Source: Diphasiastrum complanatum
Lineage: Eukaryota; Streptophyta; Lycopodiopsida; Lycopodiales; Lycopodiaceae
NCBI GenBank assembly: GCA_029204225.1
Contig: CM055099.1
Coordinates: 44,604,145 to 44,668,144, forward strand
Direction of reading: 5' to 3'
Length of the DNA stretch: 64,000 nucleotides
Positions 10,499 to 22,155 of the stretch are shown here, piece after piece (position 1 is the stretch's first letter; the number at the start of each line of letters is the position of its first letter). The position numbers and the translations under genes are program-made. The notes under the pieces are model-generated. The model ran no database searches. It saw only the letters and a list, made by a program, of their open reading frames with translations, and had not been told where the DNA came from.

Positions 10499-13400
10499 CA
10501 TATCATATTGTGGTACGACACCTGTTTTTTTTTTTTAATCTTTTAATCTTGTTTAGGTCTTTTTAAACCTAAATTTTTTTAGTTTCCACCATCATCTGAG
10601 TGTGGAGGCTGTGGGGAGAGAGAGAGAGATATTTTGGAGGTGGTAGAGGAAGCAGATTGGGGAGAGAGAAAATCTGCTGGATAGAGAGAGAAAAACGACC
10701 TAGTGAGAGGTGGTTAGAGAGAGGAAGAGAGTTTTTGGGTTCTCCACATGCTGTTTTCAGATTCTGAAAAAAGTTATGTGGCTGGTTTTTCAGAGCTTTT
10801 TTGGAGGTAATATAGAGGGAAAGTTGGGGAGAGAGTGTTCAGCTGTAGAGAGAGAAATTTCCAACCTAGAGAGAGAGTGCAGGTTAGGGTTTCTTCTCTA
10901 AGTCATTTGCACCAAAGCACTCTTCTTTTCTTGTGTTTTCATCATAGGAAACACAAAAAAGGGTGCAAAGAGAGGAGGGGGACTCCTTTGTTGATGAGAG
11001 AGAGTTTGCAGCGCTGTAGAGAGAGAAAATACAGCTGGTTAGAAAGAGACATTGGCTTATAGGGAGTGAGAGAGCACATATGCGTGGGAGCAAACATCCA
11101 CAACCACCTACGATAATTCTTCTTCCTGGCGGCATCCTGTCCAAGGTAAGCACTAATAGTGCTCCGTTTTTCGTGTCTCATTTGCTTAACGTGCGTCCCT
11201 ACATTGGCCTATCCTTATCGCATCATTCTTCCACCCATCATGTCACGATGCCTGCGTAGTGGAGTAACGTGCGTCCCTAAATTGGTCACTAGTAGCCATC
11301 TGCCTAAGCTGGTGCCTAACTCTCATTAATCTATATGGTAGCACTAGATTGAAGGCAAAACGCATGGGAGCGGGCTTCTTCAGTTCCAGGGAACTCAAGG
11401 TATAAACAAGGCAAGTACTCTCCTCTTCCAAACAACAAATGACACCACGGACACAACCATCTCAGTGATGCGGAGTACCCAGGGCAGTAGCCCTCCTGAA
11501 AGGTTCGGAGTCGGCATTGTTGAACGGGAGGTTCAACTCATATATCATGGCCACAGCCTGTTGGGCCTCTCTCTCAAGATGAGGAGCCAAAGCCTCCCCC
11601 ATGGTCCTCTGTCAGTGTGTATGTGAACTAGCAGATGTGTAGGAGGTAGATTAAGCATAGATGATAACATTAGGGGTAACAATGTGAACATTAACTCTAA
11701 AAGTTGGGTCATGACTTTTGCATTTATGTTTTACGCAAGTTGATTCCAGTTGGGTCATATATGATACGAGATCTCACCTAATTGCCCAGAATTGGACCTA
11801 AAACTTTTGGAATGTTAATCTTCTATTTTTTCTCTTTCTACTGATACCCATATTGCATGTATTTATTACAAAAAAAAAGGATTCACAAGATTTTCCCACT
11901 AATGATTCGCAAATTGTTAGTGCATCTATGATGTGTGTGTGTGTGTGTGTGTGTGTGCTGGACTATGAAGAAGCTACTTAGCACACTCAAAACATTGAAC
12001 TACATACCAAACTTTAAAAGAAGAAAACATATTACTATAGAAGGCATAATTGAATAGCAGAATACAAAACCACAATGTCTGAGCTTCTTAGTCTATATAA
12101 TGTTGAACTTTCCGACAGCTAGGCGCACAGTCGGATACAAGACCTATTTCTAGAGGGCATGGCCTTATGAGGCCTTTACAAGACGCTATAAAAGTACAAT
12201 TAAATGTCAACTGACTTTAACCACAATAGAATGGATCTCATTGAGATATGACGTAAAGAGATTATCTACAAGCAATACACTCCATGGAGGTACAACACAC
12301 CAGCATAAAATAGACATGACTTCAATATGAGGAACGGGAATAAGAATGTCCTTTTTTTAATTTTGGCATCAAGGCACTCATTTTTTATGACAAAATCGAG
12401 GAGAATCTTAATGGTCAATCATAATATGTGAGTACTACTCAAGCTTTTTGGGGTGGGGGGTTTCTCTTTTTTTTCTATTCTTTAGGTCTGTTCAGGGAAC
12501 GTGAGAGCCAGGACTGCATGTTCCCATGCTTTAGATGTATTTTTGAAAAACACAATTTCTCCTTGATATCCTATATAAACCAAGTACTACGCTTTGTTAT
12601 CAACACCACTAGTATGGAAATCAGTGGATGGTGAAGTCAAGATACAGTAATCCCCTGTGTGAAAATTGTAATAAAAGAGAGCAGAGATGGAAATAATCAT
12701 AATCAAAAAACCCTGCATGCGTAAAGAATAGACACAAACCTCCTCTTCTAGCCGTAATCTTTCCTCTTTTGCTTTCCTCTCAGCAACCTCTTTCATTTTT
12801 TCCATCTGTCCAAACATGAAGTTATCACATAAAGCTTTTGATGGTATCCAGAGTTCAAAACTTTCTTCTTCATAAAGAAAACGTACTTAAAAGTAACATA
12901 TCATCAATTTTAAATAATACAAATGTTGGCACAAGACAAATAAGAAATGCCCAGTACATCGCAACCTACATTTTGCTAAGAAGAACTTCATACATGGCAT
13001 CAAAAGTACAGCAACCAACCTGACGTTTTGCTATATCTTTAGCAAGTTCTCTGGCTCTCCAATTGTCAGCTTCAAAGTCTGCTCGCTCAAAATGCTCCTG
13101 TTTCTGTAAGCAATGTAAGGTCACTCACGGTTGGTAAATAGAAATATTCAACCACCCTCAATCACTTCAAAAATCTGAACAGATTTTATGCTGCAAAGAC
13201 TATAAATAAAGCCTACACCCAATTAATGCAAAAACTGTCTCTTCAAGAACATTGAAAGAAGTCATTCTGCAAACCTACAAGATAAAGGGAGCTATTGACA
13301 ACATCTACCTTATCGGTGACAGAAAGTCAGAACCCTTCCAAGAACAAAACACAGTATCTTGCACAGTCAGTAGTATATTTACAAGTCATCAAAGGCGAAC

Positions 13401-16400
13401 TTTTGCTAAGATAGGCTACGGATGGGCTCATTATTTGCAAATACCTCAATTTTGTATACGAGTTTAAAACTATTAGAACTACAGATTACCTTACGATGTA
13501 ATTCAGCAGCTTTGTGTCTTTTCCTCTGCCTCCACTTCCGATTTCTCCTGATTTTCAACCGCTTGTCTGCAAGCCTAGCAGCTGCTGCCATTTCTTCCCA
13601 TCTTGCATTTCCATTTGTAACTGCTTGAAGAGGTGCAAGTAGAATCTCCATGGAATTGTGCAAGCCTCTTGCTGCTTCCCTTGCCAAAGATTCAAGCTCA
13701 GAATCATTGACTCCCTTCACCCCTGCGTTAGCAAGTGATTGCTGCAAGTCTGATTAATTAGAATCCTCAGAAATGCTCACTGATAGAAAGGTAACCCTAG
13801 TAGTTCTTGAGCTCACCTGAACATCACTGAGGTAGAATGGGTCTATTTTGGAACCTTTGGGAGCTGTTCCACCAGCTTCTTTGCATGATATCAATGCTTC
13901 TAGCTCCTTTGTCCTGAAAACTATGACAATGGTATCAAAAAAAACCGAAGCTTGAATCAAAATATTCTTTATGCAGATTATAATAAGACAAATCTTCTGA
14001 AGATAGTCTTTCATGTTACACTTGATCCTACACCTAAACTAACAGTATCATACCCAAGCATCTGCATACAAATGTGGGATGGATGTACCTTACCCAATAT
14101 ATATTGACACCTGTATCTTAGAAACCAGGCACCCATTAGTTGGTTAGTATACAGTAGAAAATTATTCACTCATTTCTAGCAAGATCACACAGCATGTTGT
14201 TTTTACCTAGCATCAAAGCAATAGAACCATATCGATTTTAACACTCAATTCAAAGAACGAATACAATCTCTGACAGATTTTTAGCAACTTGCCAAGAAAA
14301 TGGAAAATTTGAGAAGATCACCACCAAGTCCAACTCACGATCGAGCTCGACCCTAAAAACATGTCAAATAGTTGATCGAATCCAAAAAGTAAACTGCTTT
14401 TCACTTCTCCAAGCTCGAAGCGTAGCTCTGATACCACTGTAAAGCCCAATACGATCACCTGGAGAGGAGATATGCACGAAAAAAGAACTGGTTGTGGCAA
14501 GAACCACCCGACCAAAGATTCAGCAAATGGCTAGACTCCCCCAAGCCGAGTTCGCTATAGAAGATACTATAGTAGCAAGAGCGTAGAGAAAACAAGCGAT
14601 TGATGATAACAGAATATGTTGACACAAGAGAGGGGGGGTATAGATATACTCTCCCAAACCATAGCCTCCATATGACATCCAAATTCTCCTTCAAAAAACG
14701 TCCCTCTACATGTAAGCTACAGTACCCAATATAGGCAATCATCCACAACCACTCTCACATGAGACAGTGCCTTAACCAAATAGGTACATAAGGCCTGTTT
14801 CAGGTTAAGGGCTACCCCACAGGCCTAATACCACTATACACGTTAAGGACATAATAATAATGGAAAGACCTAGAACAATTGGAAAGGGCAGAAATGCTAA
14901 GAAGCATGTATCTATGAAAAAACGGCATACGATCCTTTTCCATGATTGGAGGATCTAAATACTTTGTCATCTTTGTAGATGACAGGACCAGAAAAGTACA
15001 CACACTTAGAGGAAGAAGAGTCAAGGACAAGAATGCTTCAAAGCATTTGTCCAGATGGTAGCGAACCTGCTTGGAAGGACATGAAGCATCTGAGGTCGGA
15101 TAACATAGGCGAATACATGAACAAGGAGTTTGATAGTTATGCTCAAGATAGGGGATCTTTAGAGAATTCATTGTTCCTTACATTCCACAATAGAACAGCC
15201 TGGCTGAGAGAAAAAAAAAACCATAATAAACATGGCTTGATGCATGCTTCACGACCATGACTTCCCCAAGAAATTGTGGGGAGAAGCTGCAAATATTGGA
15301 GTGCATCTTATAAACAAGGCACCCACAAAAGCAATCAAAGGAAGGATCCCTGATGAGATGAGATGCGGTGTGGGGTGAAGGCAGCAGTGAATCACTTGAG
15401 AGTGTTTGGGTGTCTAGGCTATCTTCTTGTCCCCAAAGAGAAAAGAAAGAAGTTAGATCAGAAGGGTATTCGATGCAACAAGCTATGGGACCCTACAAGA
15501 GAGAAGTTTATCATATCTAGGGATGTGATTTTTGATGAGGACAAGCATTATACACCCGAGGAAGTCAGCACAGAACCAAAGACAATCATGGGGACACCTA
15601 CCTTTATAGTGTCCAATCAACCCATGAGACAGGGTACGACGATTGGAATGAAGAAAAATCAATGAAGTTGGAAATGAAGAAATTGATCCATAACCAATAA
15701 CCAAGGACGAATTGTTGGGCGAAGAAAATAAAACCTGTACATCAACGTTCCGAAACCAAAAATGCGTTCGGAACGACCGTTTCATATGTGTTCTGAATTG
15801 GAACGGGCATCTATGCACAGAAGCATGATGGGAATGAAATCTGCACCGAACTGACCTTGGTTTGAATTGAGAAAGGTATGTTAGGGTATATGCTGGCAAT
15901 TCAGCTACCTTCAAAAACCTAGTTAGTCAGAGTCATAGTCAAGTCACATAAGTAGCCAGTACTCAGTATGACGGGCAGGTGACCCACTTCTTGACTTTCT
16001 TGCAATGTGAACTGTTTTTGAATATAACATAGACTGTGTGTGTAAGCTCCTAAACGTTTTTCCGTAGTCATTCAGCATTGGTGTGTTCTTGCTTTATGCT
16101 TATCGTTTTCCATAGCTCTCTGCTCTCTTCTTTTCTAAATGTAGTAATCCAGAATCTGCCATACGTGCTTCTGATCGTAACTCTTCAGGAAATACCACTC
16201 ACAGCTTAATTTATGCACAGGACAATTTGCTGCTACGCTCAGAAACAGAAAAGAAATCAATCAGTTGACTGTTCAGGCGGTCTTAACAAACCTCAAAATA
16301 AGTCATGAATGAGAAAACTTACACTGCCTTGAGCAGTGACAGCTTCTGGAAAAGGCTGGTAAGATGGTGATGCAGTTGTTGGCTCTGCCAAAGGGGCTGC

Positions 16401-16531
16401 GGAGGGGGAAGCCCCTGAGGAAATGGCAGAGGGGCCGGACCAGCAGGCAATGGCGGTGCCGCTGGAGTCTGCATCGCAAATCGGTATGTTGAACGATCCA
16501 TGGCAGCGCCTACATTGCCTTCACCAATCAT
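4440..16531 (-). CDS. U11/U12-59K: U11/U12 snRNP 59 kDa protein, PDCD7-like (nine exons)
   Basis: Predicted component of the U11/U12 di-snRNP that recognises minor (U12-type) introns in the nucleus. Exons in transcript order: 16531-16323, 13913-13817, 13741-13490, 13103-13020, 12805-12740, 9160-9088, 8786-8383, 4866-4826, 4602-4440. They sum to 1,389 nt, 462 residues plus stop, and every phase matches. The N terminus is Pro/Gln-rich (residues ~10-55). Then come a basic region (RNRKWRQRKRHKAAELHRK, ~168-186), FERADFEADNWRAREL (~191-206), a long charged helix (~215-261), RFFPEEDNQFMERV (~262) and the C-terminal PDCD7 signature YYYGSSTD, then GTLIEVRRNWD, then GSRIPGHWIQAP. Splice sites are GT-AG except the intron after 9088, which begins GC. 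The start is the first in-frame ATG; an ATG at 16501 (GCCATGG) is an alternative. Introns are up to 3.6 kb and full of transposons. The family call rests on recalled motifs, not a search. Confidence 0.85.
5696..5766. repeat. Imperfect inverted repeat with a perfect 9-bp hairpin
   Basis: GGAACGGTT at 5728-5736, a CCT loop and AACCGTTCC to 5748 form a perfect stem. It is extended by CCTaAGG/CCTcAGG, and AATGGTA/TACCATT lie further out. It may be a tiny foldback or MITE remnant within the last long intron of the 59K gene. Confidence 0.5.
5980..7600 (-). mobile_element. Ty3/gypsy (chromovirus-like) relic inside a 59K intron
   Basis: On the minus strand, 7241-6838 carries a reverse transcriptase N-terminal region: LPPGRGNHWIEV, then PGS-like LGSQPVFHQPYRFSQKEEDKVARQI. 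6760-6590 reads as a decayed chromodomain end (HLTWWEGRLG...FWERVD) leading to a polypurine-like AGTGGGGAAG near 6570. Below this is a putative LTR with a minus-strand TATA motif CTATATAG near 6336. An RNase H fragment (YHLTYEKELLVVVH) sits at 7567-7382, which is upstream of the RT piece, so the order is rearranged. Many stops and frameshifts are present. LTR borders are not defined. Confidence 0.6.
7895..7980. repeat. GC-rich dispersed repeat, copy 2
   Basis: A T-run and A-run are followed by GGACGCGCCCGACCCCGCGC and CGGACGC words, ending near ACGCGCATGTCTGAAATTT. Similar in make-up to the blocks at 3568-3740 and 9796-10052; it lies in the 3.5 kb intron of the 59K gene and has no adjacent LINE tail. 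Confidence 0.55.
9270..9660 (+). mobile_element. Second 5'-truncated LINE tail (antisense in a 59K intron)
   Basis: The frame ending at 9471 (…RQRQRRPILSHVTARITSFFSSSAG) is the last part of a LINE ORF. Its 3' UTR shares GAGACGTTTATA, TACCACA, ACTTGACATGTACTTTT, TATGCC, GGCACGGAAAAGACATTAA and a final AATAAA with the copy ending at ~3377. The upstream border lies near 9270, only ~110 bases above exon 6 of the 59K gene. The element is on the opposite strand to that gene. Confidence 0.65.
9663..9774. repeat. Compound microsatellite (TTC)n-(TC)n-(TA)n
   Basis: Roughly nine TTC units, then TC repeats to ~9743 with one TTTC interruption, then TA repeats to ~9774. It is attached directly to the 3' end of the LINE fragment. 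Confidence 0.95.
9796..10052. repeat. GC-rich dispersed repeat, copy 3 (longest)
   Basis: Two CpG-rich arms flank a ~50-base AT-rich spacer (9890-9938). The left arm starts GGGACCCGGACGCG and the right arm has CGCGTCCGGGTCC followed by a (GGACGC)n hexamer run around 9985-10022. The arms are partly inverted relative to each other. The right end TCCGGCCCGGACCCT matches copy 1. No frame is credible. Confidence 0.65.
10100..10458. mobile_element. MITE-like element with short inverted ends
   Basis: The left end carries ATAGTTGCCCAG (10114) and the right end GCAACTATGG (10437), which are inverted to each other. Inside are repeated ACGTTTCTGGG/CGCGTTTTTG-type words in both orientations. There is no transposase. 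It lies in the intron between exons 5 and 6 of the 59K gene. Terminal repeats are short and no target-site duplication is certain, so this is tentative. Confidence 0.4.
10448..10490. repeat. (AC)n microsatellite
   Basis: About 21 AC units followed by a short TATATA run. Confidence 0.97.
11932..11957. repeat. (TG)n microsatellite
   Basis: About 13 TG units within the 59K intron. The flanking 10,560-12,730 intron sequence contains several short GAGAGA tracts and no recognisable gene. Confidence 0.95.
14438..14831 (-). mobile_element. Probable Copia LTR with adjacent primer-binding site
   Basis: In minus orientation TGGTATCAGAGCT (14436-14424) is the classic plant Copia primer-binding site complementary to initiator tRNA-Met. 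It begins one base after an LTR end at 14438. The upper LTR border is uncertain (about 14831). Only ~130 bases of internal leader remain below the site before 59K intron sequence resumes. Confidence 0.5.
14930..15690 (+). mobile_element. Copia integrase fragment (broken) in 59K intron 1
   Basis: Plus-strand pieces include GGSKYFVIFVDDRTRKV (14944), LRSDNIGEYMNKEF (15091), LWGEAANIGVHLINKAP and HLRVFGCLGYLLVPKEKRKK (15390) and ISRDVIFDED (15512). These are the integrase core and C-terminal region of Ty1/Copia elements, in order but frameshifted. It lies antisense to the host gene. Confidence 0.7.
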
Positions 16532-17685
16532 CCCATCGCCATCGCTTGCATCATCTATCTTCCTTCTGCCAAAAACCTAGCTGTTCGCAAATACTTGCTC
16601 TCCTCAACAAAACGGAAAATCTATCCCCTCTGGCTTGACTAGGTGCCACTGGCTCACCCTTCAGCAAGGCCAAGGGCATTTTTATTCATGTACGTATAAA
16701 TACATGAATTGGATACATAAATACGTGTATCTACTTAATTACATATACACCGGCATTATTTAGGTAAAGATATTTATTTATCTATGTATCTATTCATTTT
16801 TTTATTTACATATACATTTGTCACTCATTTGTGTAATTTATTCATTTATCTATAGTTACTTGTACAAATTCCTATGTATACATGATATAGCTAGGTATTT
16901 GCATTATTTAAGTGAATATAATTCACGTTTTTATAAGTACATGAATACATATGTATAGAAATTCTTATGTATATGTAATATAAGTAGGCACAATTTCAGT
17001 ACACATATATTATCTAATTCATGTATCTATACATACATGAATAAAGACACAAATAAGTGGCAAATACACAAATACTTCTCTAGTCCATCTATAAAGGTGA
17101 CAAAGTATTTAGATCCTCCAATCACCCGACGTGCCTCCAAGATAGATCCTCCAAGATAGTCTTGTTGCCTGTTTAGCAAGACTAGAAGGGATTGAAAATA
17201 TCTCTCTCACCCTATTGATGCTGGGGAGCTGGCTTGTAGTGAGAACACTTTCTCCTTTGATTGAGGGCTATCGCTGAGGACGCCACTGCCTACACACAAA
17301 TCTGCTAGTGGGTTGCTGGTTCATTGGTGTATGCTACTCAGTGAGTCTTATTGCAACTAGCAGAGAGAAATGTGTTGATTTCAGAGGGAACGACCTTGCT
17401 ACTAATAAGCTCTTGTCGGTCAAAGTTTTGCATCAATGGTGAAGAGTGAACCTAACTCTGGTTCGATTGTTGCTTCCTTAGCACCATTTATTGTATAACG
17501 AGTTTGGAGGTATCATAATTTTCCTTTTTTTGAGCAAGGCACTGCAGGAATCGGTCTTGAAGCCAGATTCATCTTGCACAACATCGTGGAGGAAAAATCT
17601 TTTATTTGCCTTTGTGTAAGGGATAGAGTGTCTGCTGAAGCAGGTTATTGGTAGACATAGTAGAATTTAAACAACACAGTTGGGA

Positions 17686-17719
<34 letters not shown>

Positions 17720-18400
17720 CGTTGTGGATGGGCCAAAAAATCAAGGGTTTGAGCAATTTGATTATCAAAATCTTCTCAATTTTGTACCGGTTGCTCTCTT
17801 TGATCCTTGTTTAAGTTGATCAGGTTGGCTTAGCCCTGCTTCAATTGTTCAAGTTCTTCAGGGGTTTTAAGTTTTGGCGTGGTTTCTTTAGGTTTCAGAG
17901 CTTTATGGTACCATGATCCCCTATTGCCTAAAGCAGAAGTTGGATGTCTTCGTAGTAGTATTGTGTGAGCAGAAGGACCTGTTCTACAGTCGTTCAGCGT
18001 TTTAGTTCTGAGAGACAGTTGTTAAATTTCTACATAGATCTGCAGCTGTCTTTTCTCTGGTCTTCGGGCTTCATTTTCAGCAGGTATTAGGGTGCATTTG
18101 GCAATGGGACTGTGGGCAAGCTAGTTGCTAGTAGAGGCTACCTTGAGAAGTACTTCTCATCGTATTTAGAAGAATAGGGTGTACCATACCGACTGCAACT
18201 ACCTGAAGAAGATCTCTCACTTGGTAGCAAAGGAGCAGCGGTAAAGCTTTAACAATTCCTATTGCTGGTCTTTCAGAGTTTTGGTGGGCATTTTGTTTAG
18301 GCAAGTTCTTCAAAATCTATTGCAAAAGGTTTACAATGGCCGACGGCTCCATCGAGGTTAACGACATTCCGTGTGAAGAAAAATAAAAAAATATAAAAAA
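16532..18400. other. Intergenic: 59K promoter side, AT-rich tract, shards
   Basis: The 59K promoter must lie just above 16531; I see no unambiguous TATA box. 16,680-17,060 is AT-rich with repeated TACATGAATACAT/TATGTATA words. A ~60-base Copia integrase shard (minus, reading KYFVTFIDG) sits at 17,050-17,110 and resembles the start of the fragment at 14,944. A (GT)n tract covers 17,689-17,718. The rest shows no supported gene. Confidence 0.5.
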
Positions 18401-18859
18401 GATCTCACTTCAGTTGGTGAGGTGGTCCATCACAGGGATCCCTTTATACAGTTGTTTCATGGCTCAAACATCTCTCACCTTCATCCTCTTAGTAACAAAC
18501 GACTTGCTTCCTCTGTATCTCCTCCTCCAGACTCCCCTCCTCATTTGCGTCAAACTGTGCTTTTTGCTCATGCTTTCACACTTGCCTCAACACCCTCTGT
18601 TCCTCCTTTGGCCAGCTCTTCCCTTCGCATTGTTGCCCCCTCGCTTGGTTGTAAACCTCCTTTGACCCTTGTTGCATTGCCTTCTCACCCGCCTGAACGG
18701 GTTCCTTGCCATGCTTATGGTCATTTCTACTCTCCTAGAGGAGGCCTTGCCCATCACCAGGCATTCTTGTCATGCTTTGCTTCAGTCGTCTCAAGATTGG
18801 CCTCCTCTCTTAGTACCTCATTCGCCCTCTACTTCAGCTTGGAATTGGACACATGAAAC

Positions 18860-20560
18860 ATGTGAGTTCCTCTTATGCTTTCTTAGCACCATAGATTCCT
18901 TTTGTGTTAAGTTAAAAGGATTGGATTGAACTCCTTGTCATTGTAATTAGCCAATCAAAGATCAAGGGCAAGGCCTTTTCCAAGAATAAAAAGACACCTC
19001 TTGTACCCATTTTCGATATTCATACAAGAGGAGGAGACTTTGCCCATTTGATAACCTGAACATCCTTGCACCTCACTCTCCCATTTCGCTCTCTCTCTTT
19101 TGTTGTATTTTTCTATTTTACGAATGTTTCTAGTTAATTGGTTTGCTACTTTCTTGTGTTTTTTTTTAGGTGAGAGAGGGGAAGGTGTAAGAGGCCTCCC
19201 TTGCTTCTTCTTGCTTGTGGTTAAAGTAGGGTGGTTAGTTAGATGTGGTAGGGTGGTTAATTAGATGTGGTTAAAGTAGGGTGGTTATTTAGATGTGGTA
19301 GGGTGGTTAATTAGATATGGTTAAAGTAGGGTGGTTAGTTAGATGTGGTTCGGTAGATAGGTTGATTGTGTGTGTAGCAAACTAACTCTGCGAGGGAAGC
19401 ACTATTCCCTTGGGAACGATACCAAAAAGCATGATAGGCGAAACCAAGGTTGATACGCCAACAAGGCACTGTTGGCGATGAATGGTTTAGCATTTCCTTG
19501 TTGTTAGTTTGCTTGCATTCATTGTGTATTTTTCTATTTTTTGCTTGTGGAATAGATGTGTGGGGCATAGTATAGTGTGGATTAGAGGTTAGATTTGTTG
19601 TTTTTCTGTGATTTTTTCTTAAACAGTCTGTGGAGAGAGATTGAGAGGTGGAACACATCAGATCCCAGCACCCTATCCCTTCCATAGATCCTAAAAAAAA
19701 AAATAAAAAACAATGAAAAAAGACACCAAAAAATATTTTTCTCTTTTTTTTACTTTTCGCCACTTTTCCAGAAAGTAGAGTAGAGTATGATGTATCATCA
19801 GAAAGTTTGGTGAGTAAATTTTTGATTACTCACCTAAATTCCTCCAACTTTTTGGCTCTTAATTACTCGCCACCTTGCCAGAGCATTCAGAAGCAGCAAA
19901 TCTGCAAACCTATAGTTTAGCGAGTAATTCCCAATTTTTTGCCCTATAACTCACCCTACCTATTACTTGCCATCTTGATTTTTTTCTATTTTTCGGCCTC
20001 CAAATTACTTGTCGTGATTCGGCAGCTACCAAAATGGAGGTGTTCCATGAAGACTATGAGCACCATTGTCAATTGACCACTGATATGCTAGGGAGACCCT
20101 CCAATTTTGGGCCTCACAACCTAGTACGCATGCACAAAAAAATTGGCAATTAGTCAATAAGAGTGATGGTGGATGATGGGGCAACCTGTAATTTCATCAA
20201 TAATTACACCCTAGTCAAGAAACTACAGCTTTCAGAAACACCTAGTCAACATAGGTATATAGTCTCTTTGGCGAAGGATTAGGATAAGGAAGTGTGAGAA
20301 ACCATGGTCAGTAATTTATATGAAAATTCAAGGTTATCAGAACAATCTGAATTTTCAGATCATGCATTTGGACCGTACCGACCTAATACTAAGGAGGGAT
20401 AGGCTCAACAATCACTCTCCAATGGAATTATCAAGATAATACCTTCAGTTTTCAACAAAACGGTCGAGAGATTCATCTGCATGAGGAGCATGGAGTTCCC
20501 AATAGTCCCTTGGTGTGCAGCTCAAAGCTTGTTAAGCTTATGGAGTATGATCAATAGTAG
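18860..20560 (+). mobile_element. Ty3/gypsy remnant with protease motif
   Basis: Around 20,165-20,410 the plus strand reads MVDDGATCNFINNYTLVKKL, the retropepsin pattern with the catalytic D-x-GAT form seen in plant gypsy elements. It continues QNNLNFQIMHLDRTDLIL as the C-terminal flap-to-helix part. Stops interrupt it. The upstream 18.9-19.2 kb could be an LTR/leader (AATAAAAAG near 18,985) but its borders are not visible. No RT follows; the sequence degrades before the Copia LTR near 20.95 kb. Confidence 0.5.
19228..19352. repeat. 50-bp tandem repeat, about 2.5 copies
   Basis: The unit reads GTAGGGTGGTTAGTTAGATG followed by a half-unit variant and GGTTAAA. Copies start at 19228, 19278 and 19328, and each unit is itself two ~25-bp half repeats. 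Confidence 0.8.
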
Positions 20561-20949
20561 GTACTTCTTTGTGACTTATAGTTTATTTCTACCTGCCGAT
20601 TGACTCCTCAAGGCAATTTCCTATCTTAGCCATTTTCCCAAGCAACTCACTGTTTTGAGCAAATTTTTTCAAAATTTTTCTAAGAATTCTCTTACTTTGA
20701 ATGTTTCAAATGTTTTCCCAAAGATCAAATCAAAGAGACTTTGATGATTCCTACCATTCGGATTGTCGATACCCCGTATGAAGTCCTCTCTCCTGAGAAG
20801 CTTCACGTGCTAGCTTTCTCGGAGTAAAAATGCAGATTGTTGCGACAAACAGTTTAAAAAAATGCAGACTTCTTTGAGAGAGTGATTTACGTAGAAGAAA
20901 AGGAGGGTAGTTAGGATGAGTAGGAGTAAGATTAAACTCCAACATGATC

Positions 20950-22155
20950 ATATTCTTAGGAGTCGGAGACGTCCGTGATCCGTTTGATTGAGTGAATGAG
21001 CAAAACAAGCAGATAGGGTGATGGAATCAAATCACAACACACAGACATCTACTTAAACATAGATGATGAAGAAGTGTTGCTTGTATATTACATTCAATGC
21101 TTGTCATGGAGCAAGAGCAACAATGTAGGTTACAATCTTAAATGGGGCATAACTAAGAATGCAAATCTTCCGCTCTCTTGCATCACAGCTAAATGAGAGC
21201 TGGAGATGTATTCTTGTTTGTTACAAGAATCGTTTTAACTAATCCATATTTACAAGACTAGTTTAGTTCTAAGCATGTACTTGGTCGTGAAATATTGTAC
21301 AATGACATCCGTACAAACATACATCACTCAGATTTGAACTTTGTTTCGCGAGCGTGAGAGAACGATGCATATCACAATCATATGTAGACCGCAATTGTTG
21401 CTTTCTAGTGCCCTAGGGGTCCTTGGCATCGTGAGCCTTAGCCACAGGTGGAGCGTGAAGACTATTGCAAGTTGCTGCAGCCGCATACATATCGCAATTG
21501 CCATTTGTGTGGTGTTGGGTGTCCGTTTCATTCGTGAGAGAAAACCACATGTAAACCGCATGTGTTGACCTGCGGTGCCTTGGCAATTGGTCTTCGCATG
21601 ATGACCGTAGAGTTAACTCCAGTAGTGCCTTGGCAGTTTCTGATGATAGCTTGGGCGGGGTAGCTAGGCGGTGCCTCAGCGGCTCCTTGCAGAGCCTTAG
21701 CGGCACCTTGGCGGTTTTTGCAACTCACATTTTTGTGGTGCTTGGGCGGTTTGTTCCCTTCGCATGTAGACTGCAGTTGTTGCCTTTGGTGGTGGTCTGG
21801 CGGTTTGTTGCCTTCGCACATAGACCACAGTTGTTGCCCTTTGCGGTACTCTGGTGGTCTGTTATGGACCACAGAAAGAGGTCCTTTTCAGATTGAAGTC
21901 ATTAAAGATGGCCGGGTTTTCAATGTACTTCAAATACGTTGACATTCGAATGTGAAAAATATTAAGAATGGTTATCTTTTAGTCTAGAATCTGATTGTGG
22001 GTAGAAACCCGTGTATTTTACTAGGTGTAAGTTTGCACGCAAAATAAGAGTAGTTTTGCAGGTCCTGTAGTATGTGTGAAAAACATGACCAAATATGTAG
22101 GTAGCAAAACAGAACTATAATTTCAAGGAGTAAATTTTGAGCTTAATTCCCAACA
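20950..22155 (-). mobile_element. Copia 3' LTR (LTR A), minus orientation
   Basis: On the minus strand this starts TGTTGGGAATTAAGCTC at 22155. It matches LTR B (24806 on, plus orientation) over some 500 bases, including a GC-richer section of short repeats (GGCAACAACTGCGGTCTAC-like words, three or more copies) that gives spurious ORFs. The distal end near 20,950 is approximate. Integrase sequence, not a polypurine tract, abuts its 5' border. Confidence 0.6.

Noticed and set aside
18414-18929. Three overlapping Leu/Pro/Ser-rich plus-strand frames
   Set aside because: All three frames are open because of low-complexity C/T-rich sequence; none shows a family motif or start context.
19335-19763. 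142-codon minus-strand frame
   Set aside because: Starts in poly-Lys/Phe low-complexity sequence in a gypsy remnant and has no recognisable domain.
21340-21942. Overlapping frames on both strands in LTR A
   Set aside because: They come from GC-richer short repeats within a Copia LTR, not from a gene.
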